NCBI GenBank assembly: GCA_023150835.1
Contig: JAKLKB010000007.1
Location: 23,115-87,114, forward strand
Direction: 5' to 3'
Origin: Myxococcota bacterium
GTDB taxonomy: Bacteria; Myxococcota_C; UBA6777
Length of the DNA: 64,000 nt
The notes beneath the pieces are model-generated. The model had not been told where the DNA came from, did no database searches, and saw only the letters and a list, made by a program, of their open reading frames with translations. Shown piece by piece: positions 46,617 through 55,087 of this stretch. Both the position numbers and the translations under genes were made by a program. How positions within the stretch are numbered: the first letter of the stretch is position 1; each line of letters begins with the position of its first letter.

Positions 46617-46688
46617 ATCTGTCCAACTGCGTAAGTCCATTCGGCTCGACGCAGCCGACACCAGCGCTCGCCCGCCGTGTTGCGGGTG

Positions 46689-47690
46689 TTAGCGCTCCAT
46701 CTCGGGGACAGCGTCCAGCAATCCTTGTAAGATGCTGTCATGGCTGACATTTTTATCCGCCTCTCCTTCAAAGCTCAAGATAATGCGGTGACGCAAAGCC
46801 AGCTTTGCGACGAAGCGGATATCTTCGTTGGACACCGCAAAACGACCTTCGATCAAAGCACGTGCTTTTGCGCCCAACAAGATCGCCTGTGCGCCCCGAG
46901 GACTCGAACCAAAGCGCACATAACGCTTGACGATCGGCGGTGCTTTGGGCGCTTCGGGATGGGTGGATTCGACGATCCGCACGACATAATCGCGGCGCAA
47001 CCGATCGACTTCGACTTCACGAATCAGCTTTTGCATCTCGATGATGCGATCCCCCGTAATCACGGGACTTACCGAAGGAAACACCGTCCCTGTGGTTTGC
47101 TCCAAGATGCGGTGCATATCGTCGCGGGTGGGGCGCGGGACGTTCAGCTTAAACAAAAAGCGGTCAAGCTGCGCTTCGGGGAGCGGATACGTCCCTTCCA
47201 TCTCGATGGGGTTTTGGGTCGCCATCACCAAAAAAGGCTCTTTGAGCCGATGGGTCTGGCGGAAGATCGTGACGGAGTGTTCTTGCATGGCTTCGAGCAT
47301 CGCCGACTGGGTCTTGGGGATGGCGCGGTTGATCTCGTCCGCCATGACGATGTTTGCGAAGATCGGCCCTTGAATCAGCTTGTACTCGCGCTGTCCGCCC
47401 TCTCCCTCCACGATCATGTTCGTGCCCAAGATATCCGCAGGCATCAAGTCCGGCGTGAACTGGATACGACTAAACGTCAGTCGCATCGCTTCGGACAACG
47501 TCTTCACAAGCAACGTCTTTCCAAGGCCCGGTGTCCCTTCAAGCAGAACATGCCCCCCCGAAAGCATCCCCAACATCACGCCGCGCACGATCTCTTTTTG
47601 TCCTACAATAACTTTCCCGATCTCTTCTTCTAAACGCAACAAATCCTGACGAAATGTATCGACCATCGCTGCGACTGATGCTTGCGCCAT
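46689..47690 (-). CDS. MoxR-family AAA ATPase
   Basis: AAA+ ATPase of 333 residues, the normal length of MoxR proteins, which act as chaperones for VWA-domain partners. Walker A is LEGTPGLGKT (about 51-60), Walker B IVMADEINRA (about 114-123), then ATQNPIEMEGTYPLPEAQLD, the sensor-1 region highly typical of this family, and a C-terminal lid with RFGSSPRGAQAIL. It starts at the ATG at 47690 with GGGAG upstream. It heads the minus-strand set moxR, DUF58, BatA-like, VWA, interrupted by repeats after moxR. Its substrates are probably complexes assembled by the VWA proteins encoded downstream. Confidence 0.95.
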   Translation of the reverse strand: MAQASVAAMVDTFRQDLLRLEEEIGKVIVGQKEIVRGVMLGMLSGGHVLLEGTPGLGKTLLVKTLSEAMRLTFSRIQFTPDLMPADILGTNMIVEGEGGQREYKLIQGPIFANIVMADEINRAIPKTQSAMLEAMQEHSVTIFRQTHRLKEPFLVMATQNPIEMEGTYPLPEAQLDRFLFKLNVPRPTRDDMHRILEQTTGTVFPSVSPVITGDRIIEMQKLIREVEVDRLRRDYVVRIVESTHPEAPKAPPIVKRYVRFGSSPRGAQAILLGAKARALIEGRFAVSNEDIRFVAKLALRHRIILSFEGEADKNVSHDSILQGLLDAVPEMER

Positions 47691-47920
47691 TCCCTAACTC
47701 CCGTCTCGTTTGCGACCTTGCTTTCGTGCGCAAAGGCCCCAAAGCCTCGCACGTCTGACAACCGCGCCAAGTTAGCACTCGCGATCCCACCGGTCAAGCC
47801 AACCACTTTTCACCCGAAGACCGCTCCACCACAAGGTCATCCCCACTCCCAAACGCCCTTCCATCGCTCACGATCTAATCTCCCCACCTCTCCACATTGG
47901 GCTTCCTTAGATTCGGCTTG

Positions 47921-48288
47921 ATACGATATCCGAGCGATGTGTGATCGTAAGATATTGCGTAGACGCCCGATTCTTGGGCAGCCACAGGGGGCTGCCCCCA
48001 TACGCGCCTTGTTAAGGTGCAAACACCGGATAGTCTAGCCTGATCGCCGTTTCTTTTTCTCCCCCCCTCAATCCCCCCGTGAACGGGGGGAAGTTGGAAC
48101 GGGCAGCGTCTGCGTCTCGTGCAAACAGCGTGCGTCATGAAAAAACAAAATCCCCGATGCTTCCGACTTTCGCTCCCTCCCCTGTTCACGGGGGAGGGCT
48201 GGGGTGGGGGGGCCAACAAGCGCTTCACCTAACGCCTATGGGGGCTGCCCCTACACCGTTACGGTTGCACGCCCTGCGGATTTCGTAT
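47921..48288 (-). repeat. R1 repeat, copy D, interrupted by R3
   Basis: The left part (47921-47998) begins atacgatatccgagcg and reaches the central GGGGGCTGCCCC. The right part (48240-48288) resumes with GGGGGCTGCCCC and ends gcggatttcgtat. The 241 bases between are R3. Removing R3 and one 12-base copy restores an R1 of about the standard length. Confidence 0.88.
47999..48239 (+). mobile_element. R3 element (about 240 bp, MITE-like) inside R1 copy D
   Basis: Flanked by identical 12-base direct repeats GGGGGCTGCCCC (47987-47998 and 48240-48251). The ends are imperfect inverted repeats: CATACGCGCCTTGTTAAGG on the left; the right end, reverse-complemented, reads ATAGGCGTTAGGTGAAGCGC. Inside are two strong hairpins, CCCCCCGTGAACGGGGGG and CCCTCCCCTGTTCACGGGGG. 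No ORF. About 136 bases are almost identical to the right end of the window. Confidence 0.85.
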
Positions 48289-48300
48289 GACGCCATCCGA

Positions 48301-48440
48301 TGGTGTTGTGGGGTTGGAACCGCACACCCCGCAAGGGAACTCCGTCCCCTTGACCCCGTATAAATGGGGCGATCAGCGTTTTTCAAACCCACAACACCGC
48401 CGCTTGAACGTCCGCGAACACAGGGGTATTTTGCCCACAA
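48301..48440 (+). repeat. R2 repeat, copy 4
   Basis: Contains ggggttggaaccgcacaccc, ccttgaccccgtataaatgg and cgcttgaacgtccgcgaaca. It lies 12 bases after R1 copy D, in the opposite orientation to the copy next to R1 copy C. Confidence 0.85.
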
Positions 48441-48506
48441 GTCCGCCCGATCAACCATCATGCCCTTTGAGTACCCGAAAAAACCGAGGTTTTTATCGGA
48501 AAGTTT

Positions 48507-50267
48507 TTATTGTCTCTTGCGTTGGAGACGTCGTCGGATCTTTTCTGTGGCACGCTGCAACTCGGGGATACGAAACAACACCGCGAGGCAAAAGAACAAT
48601 CCCCCCCCCAAGCCGATCACGCCGGTTATCCACACCAAACGCGGAACCATACCGAGCGAGCGATACGGCTCCCACCACAGCCCCACACACAACACCAAGG
48701 CCATCCCCGCCGACGCCAACGACACCTGCCCTGTGAGTTTCCAAAAGCCAAGCATCGGAAGTTCTCCCAATCGTCGACGCAAGGCCACCAACGACAACAC
48801 CACGCTGATCAACGCAGTTGCGGCATTTGCAAGCGTCAACCCAAAAGCCCCCCACCGAAAACCAAAAGCAAATACCCACGACAACGCGGCATTCAAAACA
48901 AACGAAACAAACGCGATCCTGACGGGAGTTCGGGTGTCTTTGAGCGCATAAAAACCGGGCGTGATGTTTCGCAACATCGCCACAAACAACAAACCACACG
49001 CCGCTGGCGCGAAGATATGCGCGCATTGGGCCACATCATAATGCGTGAATTGCCCACGCTCAAACAGCAACGAAACGATCGGTTCGCGCAACACCAACAA
49101 GCCGATCGCTGCGGGCAAACAGACAAAGATCACACCGCGAATCCCAAAACCAAATACATCGCGAAAACCATCCCAATCGGACTTTTCCGCACGCGCCGCC
49201 AACGCAGGCAGATTCACCGTCGCAAAAGCCACCGCGATCACTCCAAGCGGCAACTCCGTGAGACGATCCGAATAATACAAGTACGTCATCGCACCCGTCG
49301 GCAAAAACGATGCAAAAGCCCGACTCACCAACAAATTCAACTGATAGATCCCCAAACCGATCAACGTCGGCCCCATCAACAACAAGATCTCTTGGATCGC
49401 TGGGTGTTTTGGCTGCCAAGACCACCCAAACCGAATCCCCAAACGCCACCACGCCACCACCTGCAACATCCATTGTAAGATCCCCCCCACCAAAACCCCT
49501 ACAGCCATCGCCGTCACCGCGATGGATTCATGAAAGATCCGATGCGCATAAAGCGCACAAGCAATCATCCCTAGATTCAACATCACAGGCCCCAATGCAG
49601 GGGCCGCAAAATGGCCGCGTGTATGCAACAAGCCGAACCAAAAAGCCGAGACACCCGCCAAAAACAAAAATGGAAAAACGATCCGTGTCAAATAGATCGT
49701 CATCTGCAATTTTGCGCCAACAAACCCCGGCGCAAACAACTTCACCAACCAAGGCGCAGCCCACACACACAAGACCGTCACACACGCCAAGACCAACACA
49801 AACAGCGTAAAGACCGCGCTATAGGCTTTGCGCTGCTCCTCTTCCGACTTTTCCTGATAGCCTGAAAACACAGGAACAAAGGCCGTCGACAAGATGCCCT
49901 CGGCAAGCAAACGCCGCAACAAGTTCGGTAATGTAAAAGCCAGAAAAAAAGCGTCCGTTGCACGGCGATCAAACAGCGCCGCAAAGATCATATCACGCGC
50001 CAAACCCGCCACACGCGACAACATCGTCGCCAAACCCACGATCCCCACGGATCGCCAACCTCCACCCTTCTTTGCTGTTTGGGCGTTCGCGCTCGTAGGC
50101 TGCGCCGAGAGCGGAGGCGTCTGTTCTATCCCTGACGGTGCGGCTGTTTCTATCGGACCGCTCGGATCTGTCGATGTTTCTGCGGGTGCGCTTTGTGCGG
50201 TGGGTGTTTCTGTCGATGCGCTCGAATGGATCGGTGTATCTGTTTTGGATGGGACTTCTTTGGTCAT
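48507..50267 (-). CDS. murJ: lipid II flippase MurJ
   Basis: Integral membrane protein of 586 residues of the MOP superfamily that moves lipid II across the inner membrane for peptidoglycan synthesis. MurJ hallmarks are present: GLATMLSRVAGLARDMIFAALFD, DAFFLAFTLPNLLRRLLAEG, AFVPVF near the N-terminus, and about fourteen hydrophobic spans. GAMTYLYYSDRLTELPLGV is the region in the second half with the conserved Tyr/Arg set. An N-terminal extension of some 65 Ser/Thr/Pro/Ala-rich residues precedes the conserved start and is unusual. The ATG at 50267 follows AAAGGAG by about 11 bases. A run of nine C on the plus strand (48601-48609) lies near the 3' end. Confidence 0.95.
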   Translation of the reverse strand: MTKEVPSKTDTPIHSSASTETPTAQSAPAETSTDPSGPIETAAPSGIEQTPPLSAQPTSANAQTAKKGGGWRSVGIVGLATMLSRVAGLARDMIFAALFDRRATDAFFLAFTLPNLLRRLLAEGILSTAFVPVFSGYQEKSEEEQRKAYSAVFTLFVLVLACVTVLCVWAAPWLVKLFAPGFVGAKLQMTIYLTRIVFPFLFLAGVSAFWFGLLHTRGHFAAPALGPVMLNLGMIACALYAHRIFHESIAVTAMAVGVLVGGILQWMLQVVAWWRLGIRFGWSWQPKHPAIQEILLLMGPTLIGLGIYQLNLLVSRAFASFLPTGAMTYLYYSDRLTELPLGVIAVAFATVNLPALAARAEKSDWDGFRDVFGFGIRGVIFVCLPAAIGLLVLREPIVSLLFERGQFTHYDVAQCAHIFAPAACGLLFVAMLRNITPGFYALKDTRTPVRIAFVSFVLNAALSWVFAFGFRWGAFGLTLANAATALISVVLSLVALRRRLGELPMLGFWKLTGQVSLASAGMALVLCVGLWWEPYRSLGMVPRLVWITGVIGLGGGLFFCLAVLFRIPELQRATEKIRRRLQRKRQ

Positions 50268-50407
50268 GTTCTACACGCTCCTTTGGCGGTGCTTATGGCT
50301 CGCTCGTGCTTGTAGCATATCCCCCCGAAAAGGCGCAAAAAGCACACAAGTCCTCTGCCGCGATCAGGTGGGCGTGACGCCGTTGCCCCAAAAAACCACG
50401 TTCTGCG

Positions 50408-50716
50408 CTACTTGGTGATGGCGGTACACATCTTGTCTTTGCACGCGATCTTGTCGAGCACCATGCAGTCATAAGCGCAGGTTTCTTTGTAGCCCTTCAA
50501 CAAAGCGCGGATAGACTCAGCATCTTTCTTGTGGACGACCACATAGCAACCAAAAGGGCACTTGCTACCGACGTTTTCACAATCTTGATCTGCCGCGCAG
50601 GTTCGGGCTTTTTCGATCTCTTGTTGGATCGCGTCTTTGCTCATCCCACACGCGGCCCCCCAAAGCATCCCTGCGATCCCACAAACCATCCAAAGCGCCC
50701 GACGTACCGATACCAT
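50408..50716 (-). CDS. small cysteine-rich lipoprotein
   Basis: Protein of 102 residues. MVSVRRALWMVCGIAGMLWGAAC is a lipoprotein signal with lipobox GAAC. The mature 80 residues contain eight cysteines in a regular pattern, CAADQDCENVGSKCPFGCYV, then CAYDC, ACKDKMC. I have seen similar small Cys-rich lipoproteins with a CPFGCY-like core in proteobacteria, but know no function. The ATG at 50716 is supported by GGGAGG about 8 bases upstream; the frame is open to 50812, overlapping the TPR gene, and is rejected. It lies 16 bases downstream of the TPR gene, so it is likely in its operon, upstream of murJ. Confidence 0.75.
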   Translation of the reverse strand: MVSVRRALWMVCGIAGMLWGAACGMSKDAIQQEIEKARTCAADQDCENVGSKCPFGCYVVVHKKDAESIRALLKGYKETCAYDCMVLDKIACKDKMCTAITK

Positions 50717-50732
50717 GCAACACCTCCCTTGT

Positions 50733-52382
50733 TCACGAAGGGCTGACTTGGCTTTTCTGTTGCAAAGCCCCCGTGTGTCCGCCTTGTTGGGACGCTCGCA
50801 CAAGCTCTGCATAAAAGTCCCTCAAGCCCTTGCCAAAAAGCTCGATCACGACCTTCTTTCGACGCACAAATCGCGCCCCAAACCGCTCCGTCAACGAGAT
50901 ATCCCGCAAAGCTTCTAAGGCTTCTTTTCCTGCCTTCGCTCCTTCTAGCGCCGCTGTGATCCGCCCGATCCCTGCCAAACAGCCAAACCATTCTTCCAAC
51001 TCCAGATCCGAGACCTGCGCAGGCAAGATCTGCGTCCCTCGCTGATACAACAACAGCGCCTCTTCCAAAGCCCCCTCTTGTTCGAGACGCCCTCCAAGAC
51101 GCCGATGGCACGAGATCAAGGTCTCCGAACAAGCACAAGCCGCGTACAGATGATGACGTGCGATCTCTTCGTCCCCCCGGTCTTGATAGATCGCTGCTAA
51201 CGCAAGATGCGAAAATGCATTGTTCGGATCTTTTTCTAGCGCATACAAGAAATACTCTTCGGCTTGCAACACCCCTTCCAGCCGCGCCGCCAACCACCCC
51301 CGAATGTGCAAGATCCGACTGTCCAAACGGCCTGCCGCCAGCACAGCATCGCAAAGAGCCGCCACTTCGGCCAAGCCGTCTTCTGTGTAAGCCGCGTCTC
51401 GCCGCCCTCGCAACAGATCCACCAACTCGTCCTCTTCGAGCAACAGCGCTTCCTCCACAGAAGACGCCGTGATCAAGATCAACAACATATTGGCCTCGGC
51501 AGCCCGTCCCACCTCGCCGATCCCTCGATAGTGTTGCGAAAAACGCCGCAGCGGGGCCGCCCATTGGGGATAACGGTACGGACGAAGGCGGCGGATCGCC
51601 CGAAGCACCGCTCCCACCGTCGCCTTGATCGGTGCGTCCGCTTGTTCGGGGTTGCAAGCCGCAAGAAAGTCAAAAAACACCTGTACACCTTCGTAATAGG
51701 CACTTTCCACAAAGATCCCTGCCGCTTCTTGGAACAAAGACAACGAGCGAAGATCCATCAGATAACGCTCTTCAAGCGCTTCGTACAAAAGCTGCTCGAT
51801 CGCATAACATCCCGTCTTTCCGAGGCTTGCAAGTTCGCGCAGAGACAGGCTCATCTCTTCAAAGCCGTATCCGGGAGCATTCAACCAAAGCTGAAAGCGC
51901 ACACGCTCCATCCCATGTTCCAACGCCGCTTTTCGCTGCGTCGGACGCTCCGCCGAGGCCCACGTCGGATCTTGCCAAAACTGCCGCAACAGCTCCATAC
52001 GACGGCGAATCAACGGCTGATAGTACGCAGGAGCCAACAGATCTTCCAACACAGGCAAGATCTCCACGCGGCTTTGTGAGGCCGCTGCCAGTCGAAGCGC
52101 ATCATAACGCAGCGCAAGTTGCATCTCGGTGCGCAAGATGCTCTCCAAACCTTCGGCGATGTGGGTATGCTCGACCAAGAGAGATTCAAAACGAGCTTGG
52201 TGTTCTTCGCGGTTGAGTCCCGCCCCATCGGAGCGTTCGTTTAGCATCGTGCGCAGCCAGTCAAAATAAGCCGACACAAGGCCATCTTGCTCTACATTCT
52301 TGGCTTGTTTGTCGGATGCTGCGGATTCTACAGCTTTTTGTATCTGTTCTTCTGCCATGTGCGCTTTCTCGCTTTCCGTCAT
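50733..52382 (-). CDS. TPR-like helical repeat protein
   Basis: Cytoplasmic protein of 549 residues without signal peptide. The second half has clear TPR-like helix pairs, for example EEYFLYALEKDPNNAFSHLA with LAAIYQDRGDEEIARHHLYA and EGALEEALLLYQRGTQILPA. The first half is helical and rich in Arg, Glu and Leu. No catalytic motif is visible, so a protein-binding scaffold is likely. I chose the ATG at 52382, with GAGG 11 bases upstream; a TTG just before it and an ATG at 52358 are alternatives. It is followed by the small lipoprotein gene. Upstream lies a 24-bp minisatellite, then the divergent MATE gene. Confidence 0.7.
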   Translation of the reverse strand: MTESEKAHMAEEQIQKAVESAASDKQAKNVEQDGLVSAYFDWLRTMLNERSDGAGLNREEHQARFESLLVEHTHIAEGLESILRTEMQLALRYDALRLAAASQSRVEILPVLEDLLAPAYYQPLIRRRMELLRQFWQDPTWASAERPTQRKAALEHGMERVRFQLWLNAPGYGFEEMSLSLRELASLGKTGCYAIEQLLYEALEERYLMDLRSLSLFQEAAGIFVESAYYEGVQVFFDFLAACNPEQADAPIKATVGAVLRAIRRLRPYRYPQWAAPLRRFSQHYRGIGEVGRAAEANMLLILITASSVEEALLLEEDELVDLLRGRRDAAYTEDGLAEVAALCDAVLAAGRLDSRILHIRGWLAARLEGVLQAEEYFLYALEKDPNNAFSHLALAAIYQDRGDEEIARHHLYAACACSETLISCHRRLGGRLEQEGALEEALLLYQRGTQILPAQVSDLELEEWFGCLAGIGRITAALEGAKAGKEALEALRDISLTERFGARFVRRKKVVIELFGKGLRDFYAELVRASQQGGHTGALQQKSQVSPS

Positions 52383-52446
52383 CAAGCCGCATCCGGCCTC
52401 AAACCGTTCCTTGACCGATCCGTTTCCGCGCAGCTTGCCAAGATCT

Positions 52447-52542
52447 GCCGCACAAAGTCAAGGCGACCCCGCCGCACAAAGCCAAGGCCACCCCCTCGCA
52501 CAAAGCCAAGGCCACCCCCTCGCATAAAGTCAAGGCCGCATC
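52447..52542 (+). repeat. 24-bp intergenic minisatellite, 4 units
   Basis: Four contiguous imperfect units of 24 bp, with core cacaaagccaaggccacccc, lie in the 271-base divergent region between the TPR gene and the MATE gene. All plus-strand frames are open over it, but no start is convincing. Confidence 0.88.
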
Positions 52543-52653
52543 GCTGCACAAACACACTGCACCCACACACAAGCCGATGCGCTAGACAGATCCGACCGCA
52601 CATCCTAGGATGACGACCGCCCACAAACCCCGCACCCAAAGAAGGAAGCCGCG

Positions 52654-54012
52654 ATGACCTCCGAAACGCCCTCTCACCAACCTTGGTGGCCCCCAAAAGA
52701 ACGCAGCCAGACCGTGATCACGCTCGCCCTCCCGATCATCGGGGGGATGCTCTCCCAAAATGTGATGAACCTTGTAGACACCGCGATGGTCGGGCATTTG
52801 GGAAACAATGCCCTTGCAGGCGTTGGGATGGGCAGCTTCGCCAACTTTATGGCGAGTGCTTTCATTATGGGTGTCTCTGTGGGTGTCCAAGCGATCGCCG
52901 CACGACGGCTCGGTGAAGGCCGCGAAAGCGAAACCGCCATCGGACTCAATGGTGGACTCCTGCTTGCGCTGCTTCTTGGTATCCCGTCTGCGCTCGTGCT
53001 TTTTCTGCTGACGCCCAGCTTTTTTCCCTACTTGATCTCCGACCCTGCCGTGATCGCCATCGGCATCCCTTACTTTCAATCTCGACTGATCGCCTTGCCC
53101 GGCGTCGGGATGAACTTCGCCTTTCGTGGTTATTGGAATGGTGTCAATCGCTCAAGTATCTACATGCGCACGATCATCGTGATCCATGCAACCAACCTTT
53201 TCTTGAACTGGGTGCTGATCTACGGAAATCTCGGGATGCCCGCCTATGGGGCCACAGGTGCGGGTGTCGCCACCACCATCGCAACCTACATCGGCACCCT
53301 TTACTACTTTTGGCAAGGCTTCTCTTATGCCCGCCCTTCGGGCTTTTTTCGTGGCCTTCCTGACAAAGAAACCTTTCTCAACACCGTACGCTTGACCATC
53401 CCCAACGGGCTGCAACAATTCTTCTTTGCCGCCGGAATGACCGTCTTTTTCTGGATTATCGGAAAAGTCGGAACACGCGAACTCGCGGCCTCAAATGTAT
53501 TGATCACTCTGATGCTTGTGGGTTTGCTGCCGTCGATCGGCTTTGGCTTGGTGACGACTTCGCTTGTGGGACAGGCCCTCGGTCGAAAAGACCCCGAAGA
53601 TGCGGTGCGTTGGGGATGGGATATCGCCAAGATCGCGGGTGTGCTGCTGTTTCTCTTGTCGCTACCGGGTGTATTCTTTCCCGATCTGATGCTCAACGTC
53701 TTTCTCAAAGATCCTCTCACCCTCGAACTTGCACGCATCCCGCTCCAGCTTCTTGCCCTCACTCTTTTCATCGAAGCCGTTGGCCGGATCTTTATGCACG
53801 CCCTGCTTGGAGCGGGTGACAGTGGTCGTGTGATGCGTTACTCGATCTTTCTTCAATGGGGTATCTTTCTTCCTTGCGCCTACATCACAGGCCCTTTGCT
53901 CGGCTTTGGGATGCTCGCGATCTGGAGCGGCCAGATCGTCTATCGCGTCGCTCTCACCGTCGTCTTCGCCGCCTTTTGGCACGATGGTTCTTGGAAAAGG
54001 ATCCAGCTCTAA
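52654..54012 (+). CDS. MATE family efflux transporter
   Basis: Inner-membrane multidrug or metabolite exporter of 452 residues, normal for the MATE (MOP superfamily) family, driven by Na+ or H+. Typical regions are LALPIIGGMLSQNVMNLVDTAMVGHLG at the start of the first half, GVQAIAARRLGEG, PGVGMNFAFRGYWNGVN, and in the second half PNGLQQFFFAAGMTVFF and SLVGQALGRKDPEDA, with twelve hydrophobic spans in two similar halves. The substrate is not deducible. The ATG at 52654 has AAGGAAG upstream. The gene is monocistronic, divergent from the TPR gene, and followed by an R2-R1 pair that may also end transcription. Confidence 0.95.
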   Translation: MTSETPSHQPWWPPKERSQTVITLALPIIGGMLSQNVMNLVDTAMVGHLGNNALAGVGMGSFANFMASAFIMGVSVGVQAIAARRLGEGRESETAIGLNGGLLLALLLGIPSALVLFLLTPSFFPYLISDPAVIAIGIPYFQSRLIALPGVGMNFAFRGYWNGVNRSSIYMRTIIVIHATNLFLNWVLIYGNLGMPAYGATGAGVATTIATYIGTLYYFWQGFSYARPSGFFRGLPDKETFLNTVRLTIPNGLQQFFFAAGMTVFFWIIGKVGTRELAASNVLITLMLVGLLPSIGFGLVTTSLVGQALGRKDPEDAVRWGWDIAKIAGVLLFLLSLPGVFFPDLMLNVFLKDPLTLELARIPLQLLALTLFIEAVGRIFMHALLGAGDSGRVMRYSIFLQWGIFLPCAYITGPLLGFGMLAIWSGQIVYRVALTVVFAAFWHDGSWKRIQL

Positions 54013-54040
54013 CAACGCGTGGTGCAGTGGGATGGTCTTT

Positions 54041-54178
54041 GGTGGGGTTGGAACTCCACGCCCCGCAAGGGACCACAGGCCCCTTGACCCCGTTTTGGCG
54101 GGGTGATCGACGGTGTTTCTCACCAACAGCGCAGCCGCTTGAGCGTTCGCGAACACAGCTTTTTTTGGCAACTGCGTC
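54041..54178 (+). repeat. R2 repeat, copy 5
   Basis: Well preserved: ggtggggttggaactccacg, a CAAGGG/CCCTTG pair, the hairpin ACCCCGTTTTGGCGGGGT, and an end with GTTCGCGAACACAGC followed by seven T. The last element resembles a rho-independent terminator for plus-strand transcription from the MATE gene. Confidence 0.9.
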
Positions 54179-54293
54179 ATACGAAATCCGCCCGTTGCGT
54201 GATCATAAAAATGTAGGGGCAGCCCCCTGTGGCTGCCCAAGCACAGGGCGTCTTCGCGCTCTCCTTCGATCACAGATCACTCAAATATCGTAT
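54179..54293 (+). repeat. R1 repeat, copy E (115 bp)
   Basis: Ends atacgaaatccgc and caaatatcgtat; central GGGGCAGCCCCCTGTGGCTGCC. Directly continuous with the preceding R2. One base longer than the other intact copies. Confidence 0.9.
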
Positions 54294-54371
54294 CACTCCG
54301 ACGAAGAAAAAAGAGAACATATCTCCTTTCACGTGCCCGAGTATGAAAGGCAGGTTGCTATAAACACGGCG

Positions 54372-55061
54372 CTATTGTTCACTTGGCCTTACGATATTGA
54401 GTATATGATTCTTATAGATTTGCGGCATCAATTCCAGCACGAGTTCTTTTCCTAAAATTTCAGACTCTTGTGTGATCTCAGTAAGCAATTCGATTGTAAG
54501 GCACTCGATGGCTTGCTCGGAGATGGGTGCATAACTCAAATGCCAAGGCTCAGGATACATACCACCTCTATCGTATTTATAGGGGCGAAAGAAGCCGAAC
54601 CGTTCGATATTTTCGTCCAACCAACCATGCAAAGAGTAGAAAATCCCGCTCTCTTTGACTTCTTCGGGTAACAGCTTCGGTTGATAGCCTTCAGGCATGA
54701 CGGCCCCATCGATCACGTCGATCTCAGTACCCCAATGATGACGGCTACCACCCGGCAAAGCAGACCAGTTGAGGATGCAGTCGATGATTTGAAGCTCAGA
54801 CAAAGACGAATATTCGTACGGATTACCTTCGATATCATACAAAGGCTTTTTGCCGCGAAACTTCTGATTCCAGATGCGCAACTGGGTGTCGTAGTCACGA
54901 AATGAACTAAACGGCAACAGGTCAAATCCATCTTTTTGCGCTGCGATACGCATCTCTAAAAAAGCCTGCGCAGCTTCTTGATGGGCAGCAAACCTCGGCT
55001 GCTCCATCTGAACGACATGTGTTCTTTCTCGGCCTGTGATTTCGAGTTCGTTAAAGAGCAT
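54372..55061 (-). CDS. VanY-like D-alanyl-D-alanine carboxypeptidase (family M15B)
   Basis: Zinc peptidase of 229 residues that trims D-Ala from peptidoglycan stem peptides. The zinc motif SRHHWGTEIDV fits S-x-H-x(6)-D, and EPWHLSY supplies the last His of the M15B site; FSSFRDYDTQLRIWNQKF is the substrate-side motif around Ser/Arg. No signal peptide is visible, unusual for a periplasmic enzyme; it could be a cytoplasmic LD/DD-peptidase-like protein, be exported otherwise, or use a different start. The ATG at 55061 has GGAGG 8 bases upstream. It is convergent with the MATE gene and lies just after the remnant GIY-YIG gene on the same strand, at the edge of the AT-rich island. Confidence 0.88.
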   Translation of the reverse strand: MLFNELEITGRERTHVVQMEQPRFAAHQEAAQAFLEMRIAAQKDGFDLLPFSSFRDYDTQLRIWNQKFRGKKPLYDIEGNPYEYSSLSELQIIDCILNWSALPGGSRHHWGTEIDVIDGAVMPEGYQPKLLPEEVKESGIFYSLHGWLDENIERFGFFRPYKYDRGGMYPEPWHLSYAPISEQAIECLTIELLTEITQESEILGKELVLELMPQIYKNHILNIVRPSEQ

Positions 55062-55087
55062 ACCTTACACCTCCCACCGCTGCGCTT

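Larger units (their letters stand above)
46341..46688. other. gap inside the moxR-DUF58 cluster, filled by repeats
   Basis: 348 bases between two genes that are usually adjacent. R1 copy C (46365-46478) and an R2 copy (46479-46616) account for most of it. No gene is seen. Confidence 0.85.
47691..48506. other. 816-base intergenic region with nested repeats
   Basis: No gene is supported between moxR and murJ. From left to right: about 230 bases of unremarkable sequence upstream of moxR, R1 copy D interrupted by R3, an R2 copy, and about 65 bases before the murJ stop codon. On the minus strand the last bases may hold the murJ terminator, but I see no clear hairpin with a T-run. Confidence 0.8.
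54013..54371. other. intergenic region filled by an R2-R1 pair
   Basis: 359 bases between the MATE gene and the convergent VanY-like gene. R2 (54041-54178) and R1 copy E (54179-54293) touch without a gap. No gene seen. Confidence 0.85.
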
